Shown: positions 8,439-17,659 of the stretch, piece after piece
Layout: every line of letters begins with the position of its first letter
Position numbering within the stretch: the stretch's first letter is position 1
Position numbers and translations under genes: made by a program
Origin: Salinigranum halophilum
GTDB taxonomy: Archaea; Halobacteriota; Halobacteria; Halobacteriales; Haloferacaceae
Length of the DNA: 64,000 nucleotides
Direction of reading: 5' to 3'
NCBI RefSeq assembly: GCF_007004735.1
Contig: NZ_SSNL01000003.1
Span: 496,001-560,000 of the forward strand
Notes under the pieces: model-generated
The model's database searches: none
What the model saw: only the letters and a program-made list of their open reading frames with translations
Told to the model about the DNA's origin: nothing

Positions 8439-9509
8439 TCACCGACCCGCGCCGAGGAACTCGTCGAGACGGCTCAGTCCCTCTGTCAACTCTGCCGTCG
8501 GGAGGCCGAACCCGATGCGGAAGTAGCCCGGGAACCCGAACGCGTTCCCCGGGGCGAGGACGACCGACGCCTCGTCGACGACGGCGCGACAGAACACCTC
8601 GCCGTCTCTGAACCCCTTGGGCACCGTGACGAAGCCGTTGACGCCGACGGGGTCGTGCCACGACAGCCCGTGGGCTGCGACCCAGTCGGCGACGCGGTCG
8701 TGGTGGTCGCGGACGAGTTCTCGGTTCTCTCGTAAAATAGCCTGCTCGCGCCGGCCCAGCGCCTGCCGGGCGACGTGCTGGCCGAAGAGCGACGGCGAGA
8801 TGGTCGTGTAATCCTTCCACTGCCAGGCGCGCTCGACGACCTCCTGGTCTCCCACGAGCCAGCCGAACCGGACCCCAGCGAGACCGTACGCCTTCGTGAG
8901 CGACGTCGTCGACAGACCGTGTGGTCCCATCGACGCGACCGGGGGGAGCGGGTCGGCCGTCAGCTGGCGGTACACCTCGTCACAGAGCAGATACGCGTCC
9001 GCATCGGCTGCGAGGTCGTAGAGCGCCTGAACCGTCTCCTCGGCGTGGTATCTGCCAGTGGGGTTGTTCGGGTTGTTGAGGACGATGAGCCGTGTGTGCG
9101 GTTCGATGGCGTCCGCGACAGCGTCGACGTCGAGTGTCCACCGTGGCGGCGTCAGGTCGACGGTCGTCACCGAGCCGAACGACCGCGGGAGTTCGTGGAG
9201 CGACTGGTAGGTCGGAGTGACACAGACCGCGTGGGCGTCGCGGTCCATGAGCGCGATGAACGCGAGGAAGTTCGCCTCCTGCGTCCCGCAGGTACAGAGC
9301 ACCTCGTCCGCCGTCCGGTCGTAGCGTCCCGCGAGTTCGTCTCTGAGCTCTGGGTCGCCGTTCGTCGGGATGACGTAGTCCAGCGCGCCAGGGTCGGTGT
9401 CGAAGCGGTCCGCGGGGAGCGACCGGATTCCCGACTCGGCGAGCATGATGTCGGCATCGTGTTCGACCTCGGCGAACCAGCGTTCGAGCGCGAACGGAGC
9501 GATGTCCAT
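8439..9509 (-). CDS. PLP-dependent class I/II aminotransferase
   Basis: 356 aa fold-type I aminotransferase. Schiff-base lysine K206 in TTSLTKAYG, the NNPNNPTG motif at 145-152, CDEVYR at 176-181, and the C-terminal Arg in YFRIGFG that binds the substrate carboxylate. The substrate amino acid cannot be told. The ATG at 9509 gives a family-length protein; the frame is open far upstream but without sensible residues. It stands alone. Confidence 0.9.
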   Translation of the reverse strand: MDIAPFALERWFAEVEHDADIMLAESGIRSLPADRFDTDPGALDYVIPTNGDPELRDELAGRYDRTADEVLCTCGTQEANFLAFIALMDRDAHAVCVTPTYQSLHELPRSFGSVTTVDLTPPRWTLDVDAVADAIEPHTRLIVLNNPNNPTGRYHAEETVQALYDLAADADAYLLCDEVYRQLTADPLPPVASMGPHGLSTTSLTKAYGLAGVRFGWLVGDQEVVERAWQWKDYTTISPSLFGQHVARQALGRREQAILRENRELVRDHHDRVADWVAAHGLSWHDPVGVNGFVTVPKGFRDGEVFCRAVVDEASVVLAPGNAFGFPGYFRIGFGLPTAELTEGLSRLDEFLGAGR

Positions 9510-9709
9510 GCGTTCGCCTCGCGTGGGTCGCTGAAAGCTGTTGGTCCCCGAGCGGTGACGCCAGACGGGCAATCCTTCGAGCCGAGCGTTCTTGTACGAA
9601 GCCGGGGCCCACCACCCGTATGCGTTGAGCGCTACCGGAGGGCGCTTCGCGGGAGCGTGGTGCACCGTCCTCCGTGCGGACGGACACCACCTGTTCGCCC
9701 CTTCTCGCT

Positions 9710-10117
9710 TCACGCCCAGTCTTCGGGCATCCACGCCGCGGGCCCGTGGCTGACCCGGACGAGACTCCCGGCGGCACCGGTGAGGACGTTCGGGAGCGTC
9801 ACCAAGAGGAGCATGGCCGTCGTCACGTCGCCGGGCGTTCGCGTGTACGGCAGCACGAACTCCAGCGGGAACGGCAGGCCAGTGGTCCGGGTGAGCGTCA
9901 CGAGGACACCTGCGGGTATCAGGACGATCCCCCACGAGAGCGCGGTCAGGAGCCCGTGCCACGCGCCGTCTGTCACCTCCTCGCTGGCGACGTAGCCGGC
10001 GATTGCGCTCCCGACGAGTCCGCCGATGAGCGATAGCCGGCCGGAGATGAGCCAGATGACCGCCTCCATCGTCAACGCGACGAGGAGACCGGTGACGACC
10101 GCGTGCCAGCGCGCCAT
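9710..10117 (-). CDS. multi-pass membrane protein (DUF5518-like)
   Basis: 135 aa with four predicted membrane segments at about residues 5-22, 26-44, 55-75 and 95-116. Gly/Ala-rich second helix (GGLVGSAIAGYVA) followed by an acidic loop is the layout of the haloarchaeal DUF5518 family. Function unknown. ATG at 10117 chosen because residues before it are not hydrophobic or conserved-looking. Confidence 0.65.
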   Translation of the reverse strand: MARWHAVVTGLLVALTMEAVIWLISGRLSLIGGLVGSAIAGYVASEEVTDGAWHGLLTALSWGIVLIPAGVLVTLTRTTGLPFPLEFVLPYTRTPGDVTTAMLLLVTLPNVLTGAAGSLVRVSHGPAAWMPEDWA

Positions 10118-10186
10118 TAGCCCAGGTACGCAGCCACCGGTACATAATAGTCGCACTCGGAATATCGAGTTTGATATTCGGGTGGC

Positions 10187-10594
10187 TCAGTCGAGCGTCT
10201 GCTGGACCGGTCCCCCGCGCTCGTGGGCGAGGAGCCGACGCTTGGCCGCGACGCCGCCGTGCGCAGAGAACCCCCCGAGCGACGACGCACCGACGACCCG
10301 GTGACAGGGGACGACGAGGGGAAGCGGGTTGCGTCCGCACGCGCCGCCGACGGCGACAGCACTGGTGTCGAGTTCGTCCGCCAACTCGCCGTACGTCCGT
10401 GTCTCACCGTACGGGATTTCGGCCATCGCCCGCATCACCGCGCCGGTGAAGCCTTCGGGGTACGCGACCGCGCACACGAACTCGCGGCTGTCTCCGCGTT
10501 CGTACGCTGCGACCGCTCGACGGAGCTCCGCGGGTGTGACGTCGACGAGCGTCTCGTCGAGTTCGAACACGTAGCCGAACACCGAGAGTCTCAT
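10187..10594 (-). CDS. ogt: O6-alkylguanine-DNA alkyltransferase
   Basis: 135 aa. Suicide DNA repair protein that moves the alkyl group from O6-alkylguanine to its own cysteine, C97 in PLVVPCHRVVG. Asn-hinge equivalent CGRNP (86-90) and helix-turn-helix-like region YGETRTYGELA precede it. The domain is short at the N-terminus compared with Ada-C/Ogt, as is usual in haloarchaea. ATG at 10594; 50 bases beyond the end of the UbiB-type kinase gene on the same strand, so co-transcription is possible. Confidence 0.9.
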   Translation of the reverse strand: MRLSVFGYVFELDETLVDVTPAELRRAVAAYERGDSREFVCAVAYPEGFTGAVMRAMAEIPYGETRTYGELADELDTSAVAVGGACGRNPLPLVVPCHRVVGASSLGGFSAHGGVAAKRRLLAHERGGPVQQTLD

Positions 10595-10644
10595 CCGAGA
10601 AGGGTGGGTCCGGTCGAACAAGAACGAATCGCTGTCGGTCCCGT

Positions 10645-12315
10645 TCAGTCGCCCCGCCGCTGTCTGAGGTTCTGCCGGGTGAACTGCGGGCGCGCCTTCA
10701 GCCCCTTCTTGCGCTTGAACGACCGGTAGAGCAAGAAGACGACCGGGAGGGTGACGGCGGCCGCGACTGCCGCGGGCTCGAAGCCGTCGAAGGCGTAGAG
10801 GATGGCCGTCGAGAGGACACCCACCGCGAGCAGGACCCCGTACACGATGCGGCGAGCGAGTTTCGAGAGCACGTCGTTCTTGTCCTCGATGCGGACGTTG
10901 ACCGTCAGGTCGTCGCGTTCGACCTGGTCGAGGACGCGTTCGAGCTTCGGCGGCACCCGAAAGAGCGAGCGTGTCGTGGCCTGGACCTGCTCGCCCGCCT
11001 CGGTAGCGAGCCGCTTGATGGTCTCCTCGCGGTACCCCTGCTCTGTGAGGTAGTCGGTCGCGACGGCGATGAAGTCGAAGTCGGGGTCGAGCGTGACGCA
11101 CACCCCCTCGACGACGGTCGCGACCCGCAAGACGAGCGCCAGGTTCCGCGGGAGTCGGAGCGGGAACTCGTAGATGGTGGACTCGACCTGCTCGATGATC
11201 TGCTGGACGCGATACTGCTCGATGTCCTCGCCGCGGGCGTCCGCGATGGCGAGTTCCATCACGTCGCCCATCACCTGCCGGTCGGCCTCGGGTGAGAGCG
11301 TCCCCATCTCGATGAGCGTGTCGAGGATGCCGTCGATGTCCTGGTTCGCGACGGCGATGTAGAACTCGACGATCTTCTCCTGGATGAACGGGTCGACCTG
11401 CCCGCTCATGCCGAAGTCGTAGAAGATGATGGCACCCTCGTCGTCCACAGCGAGGTTCCCCGGGTGGGGGTCGGCGTGGAAGTCGCCGTCGTCGACGATC
11501 ATCTGGAGGTAGATTCGCTGGAGCCGGCTCGCGAGTTCCGTCCGGTCGATGCCGCGCTCGTCGAGCGTGCTCAGGTCGTTGATCTTCACGCCCGGGAGGT
11601 ACTCCATGGTGAGCACGCGCGGCCCGGAGACCTCGCCGACGAGTTCGGGAATCCTGATGTCGTCGTCGCCGGCGAAGTTCTCTCGAATCGTCGTCAGGAC
11701 CCGCCCTTCGCGGGTGTAGTCCATCTCCTGACGGATGGTCTTCGCGAACTCGTCGGCGAGGTTCTCCAGGGAGAACGCCCGCCCCTGGCCGATGAACCGC
11801 TGAATCAGCGGGAGCGACCAGCGCACCACCCGCAGGTCGGCCTCGACGAGTTCCTCGATGCCGGGGCGACGGACTTTGACCGCGACCTCTTCACCCTCGT
11901 AGGTGGCGGTGTACACCTGCCCGAGGGAGGCACCGCTGATGGGGTCGCGGTCGAAGTCGTCGTAGACCTCGTCGACGGGTCCGACTTCCGCTTCGAGCAC
12001 CGCCTCGACCTGCGCCCAGTCCGCGGGCGGGACGTCGTCTTGGAGCCGCGAGAGCACGTCGACGTACGCCGGTGGGAGGATATCCGGCCGGGTCGACAGC
12101 AGTTGGCCGAGTTTGATGAACGTCGGCCCGAGTTTCAAAAGCGAGTCGAGGAGAACGTTCGCCCGGCGTTTCTGCTCCTCGGTGTCGACCTGCCGCGACC
12201 CGCCGAACAGCAGGAACCGCCGCTTGTCGCGCGCGTACGCGATGATGAGCGGGAAGAACTGGTAGAGGACGACGAAGAAGCGCCAGTAGGCACGGAGATT
12301 GACCAGCGTGACCAC
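10645..12315 (-). CDS. ABC1/AarF/UbiB-family atypical kinase
   Basis: 556 aa. Family hallmarks: KxGQ motif KLGQLLSTRPDILP (68-81), SGASLGQVY (127-135) in place of the usual P-loop, Lys in VAVKVRRPG (K147), catalytic DGDFHADPHPGN and the metal-binding IIFYDFGMSG. Two membrane segments lie near the C-terminus (about 490-535), followed by a basic tail. These proteins support isoprenoid-quinone or lipid metabolism; the substrate here is unknown. Ends 9 bases before the Hsp20 stop region on the same strand. Confidence 0.92.
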   Translation of the reverse strand: MVTLVNLRAYWRFFVVLYQFFPLIIAYARDKRRFLLFGGSRQVDTEEQKRRANVLLDSLLKLGPTFIKLGQLLSTRPDILPPAYVDVLSRLQDDVPPADWAQVEAVLEAEVGPVDEVYDDFDRDPISGASLGQVYTATYEGEEVAVKVRRPGIEELVEADLRVVRWSLPLIQRFIGQGRAFSLENLADEFAKTIRQEMDYTREGRVLTTIRENFAGDDDIRIPELVGEVSGPRVLTMEYLPGVKINDLSTLDERGIDRTELASRLQRIYLQMIVDDGDFHADPHPGNLAVDDEGAIIFYDFGMSGQVDPFIQEKIVEFYIAVANQDIDGILDTLIEMGTLSPEADRQVMGDVMELAIADARGEDIEQYRVQQIIEQVESTIYEFPLRLPRNLALVLRVATVVEGVCVTLDPDFDFIAVATDYLTEQGYREETIKRLATEAGEQVQATTRSLFRVPPKLERVLDQVERDDLTVNVRIEDKNDVLSKLARRIVYGVLLAVGVLSTAILYAFDGFEPAAVAAAVTLPVVFLLYRSFKRKKGLKARPQFTRQNLRQRRGD

Positions 12316-12324
12316 CCCACCCGA

Positions 12325-12687
12325 TTACGCGTCCTTGTCCGAGATCGGGATGGTTCGTTGGGGGGCCGAATCGCGCTTCGGCAGACGAAGTTCGAGGACA
12401 CCGCGGTCGACGGTCGCCTCCGCTCCCGCGCCGGTCGCGTCCGGCGGGAGCGGAAGTTCGGCGTCGAGGAAGAGCGACCGGTTCTCGCGGACGTACCGGA
12501 ACTCCGGCGGGAGGCTCTTTTCACGGCGCGCCTCGACGACGAGTCGGCCCTTCTCGACGGCGATATCGACCGTCTCGGCGGTGACGCCGGGCAGGTCGAG
12601 GACGAGGAGATACTGGTCCTCCGACTCGAGGAGATCCGCGAACACTGCCTCTGGGAGGTCGCGCAGCGCGTCGCGCAGTGCTGACAT
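12325..12687 (-). CDS. Hsp20/alpha-crystallin small heat-shock protein
   Basis: 120 aa. An alpha-crystallin beta-sandwich with LLVLDLPGV and a C-terminal I-P-I (TIPIS) anchor motif that mediates oligomer assembly. Short N-terminal arm (about 20 residues). ATP-independent holdase. ATG at 12687 matches the family start better than an upstream Met at 12729. Same strand as, and just upstream of, the UbiB kinase. Confidence 0.88.
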   Translation of the reverse strand: MSALRDALRDLPEAVFADLLESEDQYLLVLDLPGVTAETVDIAVEKGRLVVEARREKSLPPEFRYVRENRSLFLDAELPLPPDATGAGAEATVDRGVLELRLPKRDSAPQRTIPISDKDA

Positions 12688-12798
12688 AGCCGGCTCTAAG
12701 GAACCAGGGTGTAAGAAGGCCGCGGTCACGGACGGCCGCGGGTCGCGGTCCCCGTCTCCCGCCGACGCTTTTTATGTTCCGTCCCCCCAGGTCCACGT

Positions 12799-14031
12799 AT
12801 GCACGACGACCGGAAACGCTCGGGGTTCAAGACACGAACCCGAGTCGACGACGCCCGCGAGCGGCTGCTCGGGGCGGTGACTCCACACGGGCGCACTGCG
12901 CGCGTCGACCTCGCACGAGCCGACGCGCGACCCCTCGCCGAACGCGTCACGGCACCGAATCCAGTGCCGGGCTACGACCGCGCCGCGATGGACGGCTGGG
13001 CCGTCCGCGCTCAGGACACCTTCGGGGCGTCCGGCCGGTCGCCCGCCGTCCTTCGGGTCACCGGTGAGGCCGGGAGCGACGCGTCCGTCGGACCGTCCGA
13101 CGCTGTCAGGGTCCACACCGGGAGCGCCCTCCCCGACGGCGCGGACGCCGTCGTCATGATCGAGGAGACCGAACAGGTCGGCGACGAAATCGAGGTGTTC
13201 GACGCCGTCACCGGCGGCGAGAACGTTGGCGACGCCGGCGAGGACGTCGAGGCCGGGCAGACGCTATTCGAGGCCGGACACCGACTGCGCCCGTCGGACC
13301 TCGGCCTGCTCAAGTCGGTCGGACTCGCCCGCGTTTCGGTGTTCGAACAGCCGACTGTCGGCGTCATCCCGACCGGCGAGGAACTCGTCCAGGCCAACCC
13401 CCAGCCCGGAGAGGTCATCGAGACGAACGGGCTCACCGTCTCCTCGCTCGTCTCTCGGTGGGGCGGCGTGGCGACGTACCGCGACGTCGTCACCGACGAC
13501 TTCGACGCGCTCCGGGCGGCCATCCAGCGCGACCTCACGAAGGACGTCGTCGTCACGACCGGGGGGTCGTCGGTCGGCAAACGCGACCTCCTCCCCGAAG
13601 TCATCGACGAGCTCGGAGAGGTGCTGGTCCACGGCGTCGCGCTCAAACCGGGACACCCCGTTGCGCTCGGCGTCGTCGAGGAGACGCCCGTCATCTCGCT
13701 CCCGGGGTATCCCGTCGCCTGCATCGTCAACGCCGTCCAGTTCCTCCGTCCGGTCCTCAAGCACGTCGGCGGGATGGACTGTCGACCGCTCCCGAGCACG
13801 GAGGCGCGGCTCGCACGCAAGATTTCGAGCGAGCCCGGTACCCGGACGTTCGCCCGGGTCGAACTGCGCACCGAGGACGGTGAACGCGTCGCGGTTCCGA
13901 CACGGACCTCCGGGTCGGGAATCCTCTCATCGGTCGCGCTCGCCGACGGCTGGGTCGTCGTCCCCGAGTCGCGCGAGGGGATTCCGGAAGACGAACGCGT
14001 CCCGGTCGAGGACTGGGAGTGGTCCGCATGA
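12799..14031 (+). CDS. moeA: molybdopterin molybdenumtransferase MoeA (first copy)
   Basis: 410 aa. Inserts molybdate into adenylylated molybdopterin. Conserved segments: PGYDRAAMDGWAVRA (about 53-67), GSALPDGADAVVMIEE, GVIPTGEEL, TTGGSSVGKRD (MoCF/MogA-like domain III) and LPGYPVA. Normal length. The stop overlaps the ATG of the second MoeA by ATGA, so the two are translated as a unit. Together they may form heteromers or handle Mo and W separately; inference only. Confidence 0.94.
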   Translation: MHDDRKRSGFKTRTRVDDARERLLGAVTPHGRTARVDLARADARPLAERVTAPNPVPGYDRAAMDGWAVRAQDTFGASGRSPAVLRVTGEAGSDASVGPSDAVRVHTGSALPDGADAVVMIEETEQVGDEIEVFDAVTGGENVGDAGEDVEAGQTLFEAGHRLRPSDLGLLKSVGLARVSVFEQPTVGVIPTGEELVQANPQPGEVIETNGLTVSSLVSRWGGVATYRDVVTDDFDALRAAIQRDLTKDVVVTTGGSSVGKRDLLPEVIDELGEVLVHGVALKPGHPVALGVVEETPVISLPGYPVACIVNAVQFLRPVLKHVGGMDCRPLPSTEARLARKISSEPGTRTFARVELRTEDGERVAVPTRTSGSGILSSVALADGWVVVPESREGIPEDERVPVEDWEWSA

Positions 14032-15917
14032 GCGACCGCAAGGAGTTCCGTGACCTCTCCACCCCCGAGGAGGCCCACGAGGCCATCGCCTCCCTCTCGC
14101 TCACGCCGCCTCCCGAGTCGGTCCCCCTCGACGCGGCGCGCGGGCGCGTCCTCGCCGAACGGGTCGATGCGACCATCGACGTCCCCGGCTTCGACCGTGC
14201 GAGCATGGACGGCTACGCCGTCCGTGGGCGGGACACCTTCGGTGCGGACGAGTCCGACCCCGTCGTCTTGGACCTGGTCGGCGCGGTCCACGCGGGGGAA
14301 GCGCCCGACGTCACGGTCGAACCGGGGACCTGCGCGGAGATCTCGACCGGGGCGGTGCTTCCGCCGGGAGCCGACGCCGTCGTCATGGTCGAACGGACCG
14401 ACGACCTCGGCGGGGCAATCGAGATCCGGACGGCCGTCGCGCCGGGCGACAGCGTGATGCTCGCGGGGGCGGACATCGCTGCGGGGTCACGCGCGCTCGG
14501 TCCCGGCACACGAATCACTCCCCGAGAGATCGGCCTGCTCTCGGCGCTCGGCGTCGACGAGGTACCCGTCCACGGCGCTCCGACGGTCGGCATCGTCTCG
14601 ACGGGCGACGAACTCGTCCGTCCCGGCGACGAACTCGACTCCTCGCGCGGGGAGATCTACGACGTCAACTCGCAGACCATCGCCGCCGGCGTGGCCGAGG
14701 CCGGCGGCGAACCCGTCCTCTACCCACACGCCGGCGACGATTACGAGGAGATGGAGCGGCTGCTGCGAGACGCGGCCGACGAGTGCGACCTCGTCCTCTC
14801 CTCGGGGTCGACCTCCGCCTCCGCCGTCGACGTCATCTACCGCGTCATCGAAGAACGCGGCGAGCTCCTGCTCCACGGGGTCGCGGTGAAGCCGGGCAAG
14901 CCGATGCTCGTCGGTCGACTCGACTCCGCGGAGACTCCGTCGGCGTACGTCGGTCTCCCCGGCTACCCCGTGTCGGCGCTCACCATCTTCCGGACCTTCG
15001 TCGCGCCCGCCATCCGCCGCGCCGCCGGACGCTCGGAGCCGCGGACGGCGACGATGACCGGCGAGTTCGCGGTCCGCGAGCGGTACAGCGAGGGGCGGCT
15101 CCGACTGATGCCGGTCGGTCTCGTCGAGCGTGTGGGGACCGACGAACCGCTCGTCTACCCCGTCGACAAGGGAAGCGGCGCGACGACGAGCCTCGTCGAG
15201 GCGGACGGCATCGTCGAGGTCCACCCGGACACGGAGTACATCGCCGCCGGCGAGACGGTGACGGTCACGCTGTTCTCGCCGGACGTCCGCGTGCCGCGAC
15301 TGCTCGGTGTCGGGGAAGACGACCCGCTGCTCTCGCGGCTCCTCGACCGGGTCGACGCGCCGCGATATCTCCCCGTCGGCAGTCGCGAGGGGACCCGTCG
15401 GCTCCGCGACGGCGCTCCCGACGTGGCGGTCGTTGCCGGGCCGAGCGAGCGCGAGGTCGACAGCGAGGAACTCGGGGCGTGGACGCGCGAGTGGGGACTC
15501 GTCGTCTCCGACCCGCTCGACGGACTCGCCGACCTCGTCGACCGCGACCTCCGGTTCGTGAACCGCGACCGGGCCGCCGGACTCCGCGCGACGTTCGACG
15601 CGGCCCTCGCGGCGCTCGCCGACGACCGGGGGAGTTCGCGCGCGGCGCTCGCCGAACAGATCGACGGCTACGACCTGACGGTGAAGGCCCACGAGAGCCC
15701 CGCCCGTGCCGTCCGCTCGGGGAAGGCCGACGCCGGACTCGGCCTCCGCGCGACGGCGGAGACGCTCGGACTCGACTTCGTCTCCCTCGGTTACGAACGG
15801 GTGGCCCTTCTCGCGGCCCCCGGCCGCGCCGACAAACCGGCCGTCGGCGAACTCGTCGACGCGCTCGCCGACAGCGCGGACGACCGGGCGCTCCTCCCCG
15901 GCTACGACGTGGTCTGA
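14028..15917 (+). CDS. moeA: MoeA fused to C-terminal binding-protein-like domain
   Basis: 629 aa. Residues 1 to about 400 are MoeA (PGFDRASMDGYAV, LPPGADAVVMVER, STGDELVRPGDEL, LSSGSTSASAVD, LPGYPVS). The remainder, about 415-629, is a periplasmic-binding-protein-like (PBP-like) domain with the pattern AVVAGPSEREV, RFVNRDRAAGLRATFD and GKADAGLGLRATAETLGLDFVSLGYERVAL, known from archaeal MoeA and ModE/LysR-like fusions. It has no signal peptide and so would sense an oxyanion or cofactor in the cytoplasm. The ATG at 14028 overlaps the previous stop. Confidence 0.93.
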   Translation: MSDRKEFRDLSTPEEAHEAIASLSLTPPPESVPLDAARGRVLAERVDATIDVPGFDRASMDGYAVRGRDTFGADESDPVVLDLVGAVHAGEAPDVTVEPGTCAEISTGAVLPPGADAVVMVERTDDLGGAIEIRTAVAPGDSVMLAGADIAAGSRALGPGTRITPREIGLLSALGVDEVPVHGAPTVGIVSTGDELVRPGDELDSSRGEIYDVNSQTIAAGVAEAGGEPVLYPHAGDDYEEMERLLRDAADECDLVLSSGSTSASAVDVIYRVIEERGELLLHGVAVKPGKPMLVGRLDSAETPSAYVGLPGYPVSALTIFRTFVAPAIRRAAGRSEPRTATMTGEFAVRERYSEGRLRLMPVGLVERVGTDEPLVYPVDKGSGATTSLVEADGIVEVHPDTEYIAAGETVTVTLFSPDVRVPRLLGVGEDDPLLSRLLDRVDAPRYLPVGSREGTRRLRDGAPDVAVVAGPSEREVDSEELGAWTREWGLVVSDPLDGLADLVDRDLRFVNRDRAAGLRATFDAALAALADDRGSSRAALAEQIDGYDLTVKAHESPARAVRSGKADAGLGLRATAETLGLDFVSLGYERVALLAAPGRADKPAVGELVDALADSADDRALLPGYDVV

Positions 15918-16073
15918 CCTCGTCACCCTGGCCCGTCGGCGACCGCTCGCCCATCTCACCTGTCACCCGCGCCTCCCAGCCGCGACCGTCGTCCCGACGT
16001 GTCTCTCCCGTCGAGAATCAATTCTGATACTTTGACCGCCTCGTTTATGTGGCTCGTCTGCTTCTCGGCGGAT

Positions 16074-16727
16074 ATGCCTGCACCCATCTCCGTGCTTCAC
16101 GTCGACGACGAGCCCGATGTCTTAGACCTCTCGACGAAGCTGTTCGAGCGGCAGGACTCGCGGGTCTCGGTCGTCACGGCGGGAAGCGGCCCGGCGGGTA
16201 TGGACGTGCTCTCGAGCCGCGACGTCGACTGCGTCGTCTCCGACTCCGTCCGCATGCCCGACGGCCACTCGTTCGTCGAGGCCGCGAGCCGTGAGACGGA
16301 CGCGCCGATCGTCCTCTTCACCGCCAAAGAGTGGCGGGAAGTCGCCTCCGACGCCGTCGCGGCGGACGTCGCCGAGTACGTCCGGAAGGCGGACGTCTCC
16401 GACTACAAATCCGTCCTCAAGCACGTCCTCCGCCTCACCGACGACACGACGAAGGAGACGGCCGCGAACCGGCGCCTCATCGGTCGCCACGACTTCTCCT
16501 CACCCACCGAACTCGGCGTCTCTATCGTGCACGCCGTCGAGACGGCCGTCGACGAAGACGTCGACGAGTTCGACCCGCTGTACGACACCATCGACCCCGA
16601 CGCGCTCGAGTCGCTCTTCGGCCCCGTCCGCGGGAGCGCTGACGGCGGCCAGCTCGAGGTCCACTTCTCCTACCACGGACTCGACCTGGCCGTCTCCGGC
16701 GACGGGAACATCGCGATTCGGTCCTGA
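16074..16727 (+). CDS. response regulator, REC + HalOD1 output domain
   Basis: 217 aa. Receiver domain 1-120: acidic pocket HVDDEPD (8-14), phospho-acceptor Asp in CVVSDSVRMPDG, conserved Thr/Lys region VLFTAKEW and YVRKADV. Residues 150-217 match the halobacterial output domain HalOD1 (SIVHAVETAVDEDVDEFDPL ... DALESLF). No DNA-binding domain. No histidine kinase adjoins. It resembles the next gene, so the pair probably arose by duplication. Confidence 0.85.
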   Translation: MPAPISVLHVDDEPDVLDLSTKLFERQDSRVSVVTAGSGPAGMDVLSSRDVDCVVSDSVRMPDGHSFVEAASRETDAPIVLFTAKEWREVASDAVAADVAEYVRKADVSDYKSVLKHVLRLTDDTTKETAANRRLIGRHDFSSPTELGVSIVHAVETAVDEDVDEFDPLYDTIDPDALESLFGPVRGSADGGQLEVHFSYHGLDLAVSGDGNIAIRS

Positions 16728-16930
16728 CGCGGACGGGACCGCACGACCGCGAACCGGCGCTGTTGCAGGCTGTCTCCTTACCCGTCACCTGACGCCGAGT
16801 TGACTACTGTACACTTATGTTCACGTGCTGTGTACTCCCTGCGAATAGCGAAGACACACTGACAGATGATGTGTACGCCCACAAACAGCAACCTCGGTAA
16901 TTTATCTCGAACCGATTCGTCCCTAATATT

Positions 16931-17659
16931 ATGGATAGGTCGCCAGTAATCCTTCACGTCGACGACGACGAGGCGTGCCTCGAACTGTCTCGGTCGTCGT
17001 TCGAGCGTGCGCTCCCGACGGTGGAGCTCATCACCCGGTCCGACGCGGACGAGGCGCTCGCGACCCTCCGCGTGGAGCAGGTCGACGCCGTCGTCTCGGA
17101 TTCGGTCGAACTGGCGGACGGCACTCCGTTCGTCGAGGCCGCGCGGAACGCGTATCCCGACCTCCCCATCGTCCTCTACACCGGGCGGGAGTTCACCGAC
17201 GCCGCTCCCGTCATCACGCGGGCCGGCGTCACCGAGTACGTCCAAAAGCGCACGGACACTCCGGTCCGTGACCTCGTCACTCGCGTCGAACGCGTCGTCG
17301 ACTCCGACGACCGACTGGGCACGGCGCAGTTCCGGCACGCACCCGAGAGAGCGGACACGCCGCGGGCGCGTGACGACCCGGCCGGTGACCCCAGCGAGAC
17401 CACGGCCGACGGGTGGACGGAACTCGCCCGCTGTGACCCCACCTCCGTCGACGACCTCCTCGTGACCCTCGTCGACGTCCTCGGCGACCGGGCCGACGAG
17501 CGACCCCTGGTCGAACTGTTCGACGCCGAGGCGCTCGCCAGCATCTTCTCCTCACAGAACGGCGACCGCTCCGTGCAGATTCGACTCCGTCTCGACACAC
17601 ACGAGGTCGTCGTCACCGACGCGGGCGTCGTCGCCAGTCGCCCGCTCACGTCCGATTGA
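16931..17659 (+). CDS. response regulator, REC + HalOD1 output domain (second copy)
   Basis: 242 aa. Receiver: HVDDDEA pocket, acceptor Asp in AVVSDSVELADG, VLYTGRE and YVQKRTD. A 25-residue Pro/Asp-rich linker (about 137-165) leads to a HalOD1-like output domain (ARCDPTSVDDLLVTLVDVLG ... LVELFDAEALASIFSSQ). No kinase partner is present. Its last 14 bases overlap the convergent HAD gene. Upstream sequence 16905-16930 is A/T-rich and likely holds the promoter. Confidence 0.85.
   Translation: MDRSPVILHVDDDEACLELSRSSFERALPTVELITRSDADEALATLRVEQVDAVVSDSVELADGTPFVEAARNAYPDLPIVLYTGREFTDAAPVITRAGVTEYVQKRTDTPVRDLVTRVERVVDSDDRLGTAQFRHAPERADTPRARDDPAGDPSETTADGWTELARCDPTSVDDLLVTLVDVLGDRADERPLVELFDAEALASIFSSQNGDRSVQIRLRLDTHEVVVTDAGVVASRPLTSD

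Noticed and set aside
9510-10340. Upstream extension of the aminotransferase frame
   Set aside because: Overlaps the membrane and MGMT genes antisense or in other frames; composition is not haloarchaeal protein.
14487-15959. 490-residue minus-strand open frame antisense to the second MoeA
   Set aside because: A GC-rich shadow; the sense strand has clear MoeA motifs throughout.
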